The position numbers were made by a program, and so were the translations under genes. Shown here one piece after another: positions 39,401 through 44,250 of a stretch of DNA of 44,250 nucleotides (the stretch's first letter is position 1; each line of letters opens with the position of its first letter). The notes beneath the pieces are model-generated. The model was given only the letters and a program-made list of their open reading frames with translations, was not told where the DNA came from and searched no databases. Source of the stretch: a virus; the IMG/VR virus record IMGVR_UViG_3300025647_000066, positions 1 to 44,250 of that record. The stretch is one strand, 5' to 3'.

Positions 39401-39957
39401 CCTCGTTCCAAAGTTTCTGGTCGCCGCTACTGGCTAACGCCGCGTCCCGTGGCAGACAAGAGCAAAGTGGCTTTTATGTCGGTGGGTATGGACCAACGGC
39501 TGTCATAAGCCAAGTGCGCGGAAACACTGCCGCGCACAAGTGGAACGTGCGTCCTACAGACCTGTTTAGCGTTATGGGTGCAGACCACTTTCGTTCATTC
39601 TGGACAAACGGCCTACACCGGATTGTAATTGGCGACAACTATGGACCTCACGCGGCTATTGGGTATGCCCGTGAACACACAGCCAACCGGAAATGGACAA
39701 TAGCACCGAGCGATTTGTTTACTACCCCCAGTTATACGGAGTTTTATAACTTCTTTACTGATGGCTACAACAGCCTAAAATGGTCTGTGCAATGGGGATT
39801 GTTCTACGCCATGCGCGACCTAAAATACACCGTCAATCTCCGCGACCATATCGACTTCAATGCAAGCGGGGTACGCGAGGCGATAAACCAAGCAGTGCAA
39901 GACGCAATTAACGACCGTGAATACGACAATCCTTTTGGCTCTGGATATGCGGGATAA
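36436..39957 (+). CDS. Tape measure protein
   Basis: 1173 aa from ATG 36436, overlapping the chaperone stop; GTG 36433 is also possible. Residues about 50-400 are the phage tail tape-measure core (FNTAMREVSTLLPAG, TDQAKAAYQIISAGASNAAE, GVTDITTAADGLTSILNAYG). The middle holds long helices, residues about 830-875 a Ser/Gly linker, and the C-terminus four to five units of about 60 aa. It fixes tail length (about 1170 residues would predict roughly 175 nm at 1.5 Å per residue) and is ejected with DNA. Confidence 0.9.
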   Translation: MVAKTGLGVEVADNTGRGTQGVIRSFEKIQRSARKTAKETGHLDKEFGNLKQNMFGAVGRATLMAGAFTAIAGAAFKATQSALQFNTAMREVSTLLPAGSREVQKIADATLALATQFGTMPTDQAKAAYQIISAGASNAAEATDILTASNKLAIGGVTDITTAADGLTSILNAYGFAASEATSVSDAMFVAMRAGKTTIGELSASIGAVAPLAAQAGVSLEEVLSAVAALTKGGVSTNVAMTGLRQVIAAMVKPTSEAAKLADELNLEFNAAALEAGGLTGVLDEVTRATGGSAEKMALLFGGVEALVPAMALTGKASEDFNDVLNSMETSAGQTEEALNKMLDNPAKKIDILLAKVEVLATRLGNGILDSISPAIDKVIALLTWLEGPSAGNRLTAEQQQINERQKDPTTGRYSFSSQKDVERNIDRGPSQQDIILQSRMAPDGTASGVGTTLGYSDIDIDALFDTHFADWASKLEKEAADEYIANLESQLIKPRLPELPERVQPKEIEMFPLYPMVKSTQEVTAATELAIWAQERFADVSDGSTEAIYAANAALDFMVSMAPEIRPFANALKSMMQGDYFGAAVQGISGLISNLFGTSNSADDTARAMSDLKVSIEEVGRASTSAFSSMLDFGGENTSAFERVRADLLTPFIELYDQIRASSFKKNILDARTIDFGGDRDKALLEAEANTLSSFYKTLNTGQGQINLRKIAEGQGKNPYEWITQLQSLLFGGAEIDWSQLGNAALKSMEEFGTLEDSLIGAGEAARGASEQYVRLARLQENAEEIALRSTLSREVSQAGGDVFQQRAAFKRFEAAIDSLRQSTVARSAGGTTTGSYSGSSSGSSGSVSSGDSVSSGGSASVSTTVTPTVTVNPINLYPDQLVTVPTEEQMQGYYSTSLLPNISNPLVGVLGQVRDNATANKVAFKPWDLFTVPTSAIWEAYWSVFLLKRADTDKHGPDNVAQQVKTNTIAHRTRIDPWDMFAIADSTSFQSFWSPLLANAASRGRQEQSGFYVGGYGPTAVISQVRGNTAAHKWNVRPTDLFSVMGADHFRSFWTNGLHRIVIGDNYGPHAAIGYAREHTANRKWTIAPSDLFTTPSYTEFYNFFTDGYNSLKWSVQWGLFYAMRDLKYTVNLRDHIDFNASGVREAINQAVQDAINDREYDNPFGSGYAG
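39090..39780 (+). repeat. Tandem 55-63-aa repeats at the tape measure C-terminus
   Basis: Four to five diverged units, each with PWDLF or PTDLF/PSDLF followed by about 6 residues and F-x-x-FW, and GP-x-AV-x-x-Q/A-R-x-x-T-A-x-x-K between. Examples are KPWDLFTVP, DPWDMFAIA, RPTDLFSVM and APSDLFTTP. Divergence shows they are old. Confidence 0.8.
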
Positions 39958-39960
39958 ACT

Positions 39961-40335
39961 ATGGCTACGCAAATCACCTTCAATGACGGTTCAAATCCGG
40001 CTGTCAACCTACCTGTCCCAGACTACCCATCACAGGACTATGGTTCGCTCGACCAGAGCATCCAGCAAGCGATGGGTGGGCGCATAACTTCTATCACACG
40101 CGGTAGCGGCGAACTGTTCCGCTTCATCCTACTGTGGGAGAGATTAGGCGCGAGTGACTATACTGCGCTAAAAACCTTCCTATACACCACGGTGGCAGGG
40201 GCGACTACGCAGTTCACTTATACGGATTATTTAGGTACGAACTACACTGTGAAGTATATCGGTGGTCTGGATCGCGCTCCACTGGTCGACTACGATAGTA
40301 GGCGCGTTGAAATAACACTGGCCGAGGTCGCGTAA
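39961..40335 (+). CDS. Distal tail protein candidate
   Basis: 124 aa following the tape measure. NLPVPDYPSQDYGSLDQSIQ, then FLYTTVAGATTQFTYTDYLG fit a small distal tail or DUF2460-type protein at the tail tip. Family not certain. Confidence 0.55.
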   Translation: MATQITFNDGSNPAVNLPVPDYPSQDYGSLDQSIQQAMGGRITSITRGSGELFRFILLWERLGASDYTALKTFLYTTVAGATTQFTYTDYLGTNYTVKYIGGLDRAPLVDYDSRRVEITLAEVA

Positions 40336-40336
40336 A

Positions 40337-42988
40337 ATGGCTCGGACTCTCACATCGGCAATGGAAGCGGAGCGCGTGAAGGATGGTGTTTCTGGTATCT
40401 GGATCATCGTCGCAACGTGGGACGAGTATGGACAATCGACCACGACTAAACGGTGGGCAAGCCGCGACTACACCTTGAGTGGGAATACGTATGAAGGGAT
40501 TATAGCGCAGAGTGGCTTATCGTTTGGCGCACAGCGCATCAAGGCATCGGGTGGTCTGGCACCGGTCTATAGTTGGCAGATTCGCCTACGGGACGAGAGT
40601 GCTGAAAGCACCATCACCGATACCCACGTTGTGGCGAATGACGAGGTAATAGCCTATTTCTTGTTCCCTACCGGAAGCGAAACAGACAGCGATCGCATTG
40701 AGGTTATGCGCGGCGTAGTGGAAAGCAACTCGACGCGCCAAAACGTCTGGTCACTAAAGATTAAGGATGACAGCAAGAAAGACCTAAAGCAGATACCAAC
40801 GGTCACGCTAAACCCTATCACATACCCCTACGCATATTCGCTCGGTGCGGTGATACCTGAGTGCTTCGGGAATCTCAATGTCGCTCCCGATGATACGTCC
40901 TCAAGTATCGTGTCGCTTGCGCCCTGCCGATTCACTGACCGCTTTGCACTACAGGCCACATCGTCGCTCAAAAAGAAATCGGGTAGCACCGTTTACCAGT
41001 GGTATCCTTCGGCAAACCGCTTTGCAAAAATATCTACAAGCTCCGAGAGCAACGGTATTGTCACGGTAGACCAGCCGGAGCGCGTCATGTGGGCGCGTCC
41101 ATCGCGCCCAAAGGTGTCAAACGATGTGACAAACTGGTACAATACCGTGGACAGCAACGCCAGCGTTTCCTGTAGTATCACAGGCGGTAGCAATTTGGAT
41201 GTTTGGCTGTCGGGTAGCCCGAAGCTCGGAGCTATGACTGCTGTGAAGGTCAATATCAAAGCCAGCGGCGACTACACCTATACCATAAAGGACGATACGA
41301 CCACTGTCACTGGTCCTACTGCCGCGACAGGCGATGTGGTATATACCCTCACATTGGGCAGTTATGAGGACTGGAGTTTGTCGCTTCTAAACGTCGAAAT
41401 TGATGGGACAACCAACGCCACCATAGAGGAAATAAATCTACAAATTGAGTTCGATGATTTCCTCGCGCTCTCCGATGAAGAACCGGCTCTATTTCAGGTT
41501 GCTACGGGATGGGAGGACTTGTCAACCAGCTACAATGACGGATCGGTAGTTGACGGCAGTGGGAACGTCCTACGCAACCCTGTTCACATACTGGAAGCAA
41601 TGCTACGCGGCTCAAACCTCAACGACCTACCCGAAGCTGATATTGATAGCACCAGCTTCGGCTCGGCGGCTACGGCGCGAGCAAGTTGGTATTTTGACTT
41701 CGCCCTAAAGGAGCAAGTAAGCGACCAGTTCCTTGACCAGTATTGCTTTGAAGCTGGCCTATACCTATGGAATGCTGACGGTAAGTGGAAGTGTGCCGCG
41801 ATGGAAAAGACGCGTACAGTTGACCACTTTTTTCACGGTGGCTACCACATGCCAGTAATTGGTCCGATAGACCAGCCAATGCAACAGCAATACGACCTTG
41901 AAATCACGCCGGTTAATGCTTCGCAGATATATAACGAGATTGCCTTCAGGTATGCACCGCATCCGGCAACAGGACAGCCCCAAAAGGCGATTATAGCATC
42001 TGGGCAATATCGACTCACAGGAACGTGCAATACGGCCGAGACCGGCTCTACGCTTACGGACGCATCAGCAACCTTCGTCACGGACTCGGTGCTGGCCGGT
42101 GAGCGCATCTACGTCTCTGGTGACACCTTATACGAGGTGACGAGCGTGACCAGTGAAACGGTACTCGTAGTCACGCCAATAGACGGTGGGGCGGTCACTA
42201 CAGACACTGGCGTGACCTACTACCTCGGTCCTAACATAAACGACGATGCCTTCGTGTCTCAGCAAGCGTATAAAGTGATTAATGCGCTCGGTGGAAACCG
42301 GCAAAAGACGTTTCTGGATGATGGTGGATTCAAGAGCCAATTCGTCCGCGATGATAGCACCGCAGAGCTATTCAAGGAACACGCACTGGAATGGTTCAGC
42401 CAGCCGCGTGATCGGATTAAGTTTTCGCTGTCGCACGATGGTATTCTCGTAGAGGTCGGCGACTACCTATATCTCGACCACCCAAAGCTCAAAGCCTCAC
42501 AGCGAGCCGAGGCGATGACTGAGGTGGCCGAGGATGTGGATGGTGTGGAAACGGTAATTGATGTGACCACTGGCGAAGCAGGCTTGCTTAGGGCTGATGA
42601 TTATATTTATCTTCAAGAATCAAATGTAAGCGCACCAGAAGTGATGAAGGTCGTTAGTGTTGACACTTCGCTCGACCAGATCACTGTTTTACGCGCACAG
42701 CTAAATACGAAAGCCACCACATTTAGCAATGGCGCAACGATCTACCACCTAACGGAAAAGTGGGTGGTGATCGGCGTTAAACCCCTATCTCCTACAAGCA
42801 CAAAAATAGAGATTGAAGCCGAGGAAGTGCCACCGTCCTACTTCCCTGTGGGCGTGGTCACCGACAACGCATATCCGAGCTATTCTACCGCGACCGCTTC
42901 CCAGCGAACGCAAGCTGGCTGGGCATCTTTGCGGAACGGTAGGGTGGTCGACACCGATCCTGAAAGCGCGATCTCATTCGCAGGGTAA
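40337..42988 (+). CDS. Large tail tip protein (hub-like)
   Basis: 883 aa from ATG 40337. N-terminal part (IIVATWDEYGQSTTTKRWAS, VYSWQIRLRDESAE) resembles DUF2163-like tail hub proteins; the middle has beta domains (SNLDVWLSGSPK), the C-terminal third a typical hub/baseplate pattern (FKEHALEWFSQPRDRIKFSL). It likely forms the tip complex that carries the fibres. Exact family not assigned. Confidence 0.65.
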   Translation: MARTLTSAMEAERVKDGVSGIWIIVATWDEYGQSTTTKRWASRDYTLSGNTYEGIIAQSGLSFGAQRIKASGGLAPVYSWQIRLRDESAESTITDTHVVANDEVIAYFLFPTGSETDSDRIEVMRGVVESNSTRQNVWSLKIKDDSKKDLKQIPTVTLNPITYPYAYSLGAVIPECFGNLNVAPDDTSSSIVSLAPCRFTDRFALQATSSLKKKSGSTVYQWYPSANRFAKISTSSESNGIVTVDQPERVMWARPSRPKVSNDVTNWYNTVDSNASVSCSITGGSNLDVWLSGSPKLGAMTAVKVNIKASGDYTYTIKDDTTTVTGPTAATGDVVYTLTLGSYEDWSLSLLNVEIDGTTNATIEEINLQIEFDDFLALSDEEPALFQVATGWEDLSTSYNDGSVVDGSGNVLRNPVHILEAMLRGSNLNDLPEADIDSTSFGSAATARASWYFDFALKEQVSDQFLDQYCFEAGLYLWNADGKWKCAAMEKTRTVDHFFHGGYHMPVIGPIDQPMQQQYDLEITPVNASQIYNEIAFRYAPHPATGQPQKAIIASGQYRLTGTCNTAETGSTLTDASATFVTDSVLAGERIYVSGDTLYEVTSVTSETVLVVTPIDGGAVTTDTGVTYYLGPNINDDAFVSQQAYKVINALGGNRQKTFLDDGGFKSQFVRDDSTAELFKEHALEWFSQPRDRIKFSLSHDGILVEVGDYLYLDHPKLKASQRAEAMTEVAEDVDGVETVIDVTTGEAGLLRADDYIYLQESNVSAPEVMKVVSVDTSLDQITVLRAQLNTKATTFSNGATIYHLTEKWVVIGVKPLSPTSTKIEIEAEEVPPSYFPVGVVTDNAYPSYSTATASQRTQAGWASLRNGRVVDTDPESAISFAG

Positions 42989-42991
42989 AAA

Positions 42992-44250
42992 ATGGCAACG
43001 AATCCATACAGCTATAGCAGTAAGGGCGAGCGTTGGACTGTTGGCGAGCCGACAAGCAAAGCACTGCTCGACAAGTCGCGCATCAAAGCAGACGCAAACC
43101 GTTGGGCATTAGAGCAATTACTTGTTGACCCCGACGATACAGCAAACTTCGACCTCAGTGCTTATGTCGATACAACAATCGGTCCCGACAAGGTACTTAC
43201 TCGCGTTGACTATATTAGCTCTGCAATCGACGCGCACAAGATCGTGCCGTTTTTCCTCGACGAACCCGCGCACGTTTCGCCAACATTCAACTGGCGCAAA
43301 GCCATACGTCAAACGTCGTGGTATGCCGAATTGGGAGCACCACCGACACATGGGGCTTTTGTGGTCAATGCGGCACAGACGGACGTTGAATGGATCGACT
43401 TAGACAGTGCAACGCTTGCAGTCTATATGACGTTTACGGGTGCCGCAAATAATATCGTGCGAGTAGGTGGAGCGTCTGAGTTTGTGACCGATATTGAAAT
43501 CTTTGATTTCAAACTACTCATAGGGAACGACGGCGATTATGGGTTGACCCTTGTTGATTTTTTAGAAGATGCGGCATATCTGGTAAACGATACGAGTAAC
43601 GGCGGCTTGCATCGCTATGTTGAGGATATTTCAAATCGCAATTCTGGCACAAATTCGATTGCATCGTATGACGCGACTCTCGGCATAGTCACACGAACCG
43701 TCAACGCCGTTGCAATCTGCCGCGACCCATCGGGCGCCGCCGATCACTTCGGCAGACCGTTGCACTATTGGTTTGTATATACGGCAGGCGGCGGCTCTTT
43801 GTATTCACCCATTGACAACGCTATCTACGATACAACACTAACAACAAATGATGGTTCTATTGCCCTTGATAGCAGTTCAGGATTGCTGGCTTTTCAGCGC
43901 ACAGGTTCGCCGCAAGTCACTAATATTGAAGTTTATAACGGATTTGAGGGTATTTCCTCAGATGGTTGGAGTGGCACATTCGCATACCAAAATAATGGCG
44001 CAGGGGGCGCAGATTTGCCGTGGGCAAACGCAACAGATGTTGCGGCGTTGCAAATAATTAATGGCATATCGCCTATTGCAAATGGGCCAGTCTTAATTGT
44101 CGGCGGCACCGCAGAGGGCATACTGTTATTATTTCCCGAATTTACAAACGAGACGCAAAATGTTGACGGTGGTATAATTTCGCTGACGTCCACATACGTC
44201 ACGCCCTACATGAAAGGCACTCGCCTTGCGGCTTATCCTCTCGATTCGGT
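42992..44250 (+). CDS. Tail fibre protein, N-terminal part (3' end outside window)
   Basis: 419 complete codons before the window end, plus two bases. The N-terminus (SYSSKGERWTVGEPTSKALL, ALEQLLVDPDDTAN) looks like a fibre-attachment segment, then beta-rich domains (VYMTFTGAANNIVRVGGAS). The last residues, TRLAAYPLDS, resemble the AYPLD start of LamG-containing regions. If the contig is circular the gene continues at base 1 in the same frame. Likely receptor-binding fibre. Confidence 0.75.
   Translation, partial: MATNPYSYSSKGERWTVGEPTSKALLDKSRIKADANRWALEQLLVDPDDTANFDLSAYVDTTIGPDKVLTRVDYISSAIDAHKIVPFFLDEPAHVSPTFNWRKAIRQTSWYAELGAPPTHGAFVVNAAQTDVEWIDLDSATLAVYMTFTGAANNIVRVGGASEFVTDIEIFDFKLLIGNDGDYGLTLVDFLEDAAYLVNDTSNGGLHRYVEDISNRNSGTNSIASYDATLGIVTRTVNAVAICRDPSGAADHFGRPLHYWFVYTAGGGSLYSPIDNAIYDTTLTTNDGSIALDSSSGLLAFQRTGSPQVTNIEVYNGFEGISSDGWSGTFAYQNNGAGGADLPWANATDVAALQIINGISPIANGPVLIVGGTAEGILLLFPEFTNETQNVDGGIISLTSTYVTPYMKGTRLAAYPLDS

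Overview
The window is the genome, or nearly all of one, of a temperate tailed phage with a long non-contractile tail. It has a two-arm layout, an HK97/P22-type coat protein, a tape measure gene of about 3.5 kb, a lambda-type frameshifted tail chaperone pair and a tyrosine integrase beside an attP site. The last open gene and the first open gene fit the two ends of one LamG-containing tail protein and are in the same frame across the break. The attP core is flanked by phage genes on both sides, as in circular or virion DNA rather than an integrated prophage. The host is a bacterium with a tRNA-Glu(CTC) gene that encodes CCA; I cannot name it.

Layout. 1-3238 (+): end of the tail fibre gene, a beta-helix protein, and a membrane/lysis group that includes a lone response-regulator receiver domain and a miniature MscS-like protein. 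3232-4929: integrase (-), arm-type repeats, and attP formed by the 3' half of tRNA-Glu(CTC) with a terminator behind it. 4930-15431 (-): early operon of small regulators, a PD-(D/E)XK-like protein, a replisome-organiser-like protein, ParB, Rad52-type annealing protein, a SWIM zinc finger, zinc ribbons and many unknowns. Most of its genes are separated by a recurring spacer: stop codon, CCACCAC tract, often a GC-rich hairpin, then GGAGACC. A lone XRE repressor-like gene (+) with a strong terminator sits inside this operon. 15432-16718: control region of about 1.3 kb with tandem repeats, phased A-tracts, TTTTGG(A/C)C iterons and a leftward promoter; it is the best candidate for origin and switch.

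16719-25840 (+): endolysin, small genes, SSB, then a cluster of sulfotransferase-like, ParB-like, TET/JBP-type dioxygenase and GT-B glycosyltransferase genes, both terminase subunits and a radical SAM/SPASM enzyme. 25820-25938: a consensus sigma-70 promoter followed at once by a strong terminator that can form a competing hairpin, just before the portal gene. 25951-44250 (+): portal, MuF protein fused to a zincin protease, scaffold, coat, head-tail connectors, tail tube, chaperones, tape measure, distal tail proteins and the start of the tail fibre.

The most interesting system is the predicted DNA-base hypermodification cluster. A TET/JBP-type 2OG-Fe(II) dioxygenase would hydroxylate a base methyl group, and the glycosyltransferase that overlaps it by 8 bases would decorate it. 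ParB-like, sulfotransferase-like and radical SAM genes are candidate partners. No DNA methyltransferase was found, so the substrate would be thymine or host-made 5-methylcytosine. These functions are inferred from motifs and gene order only.
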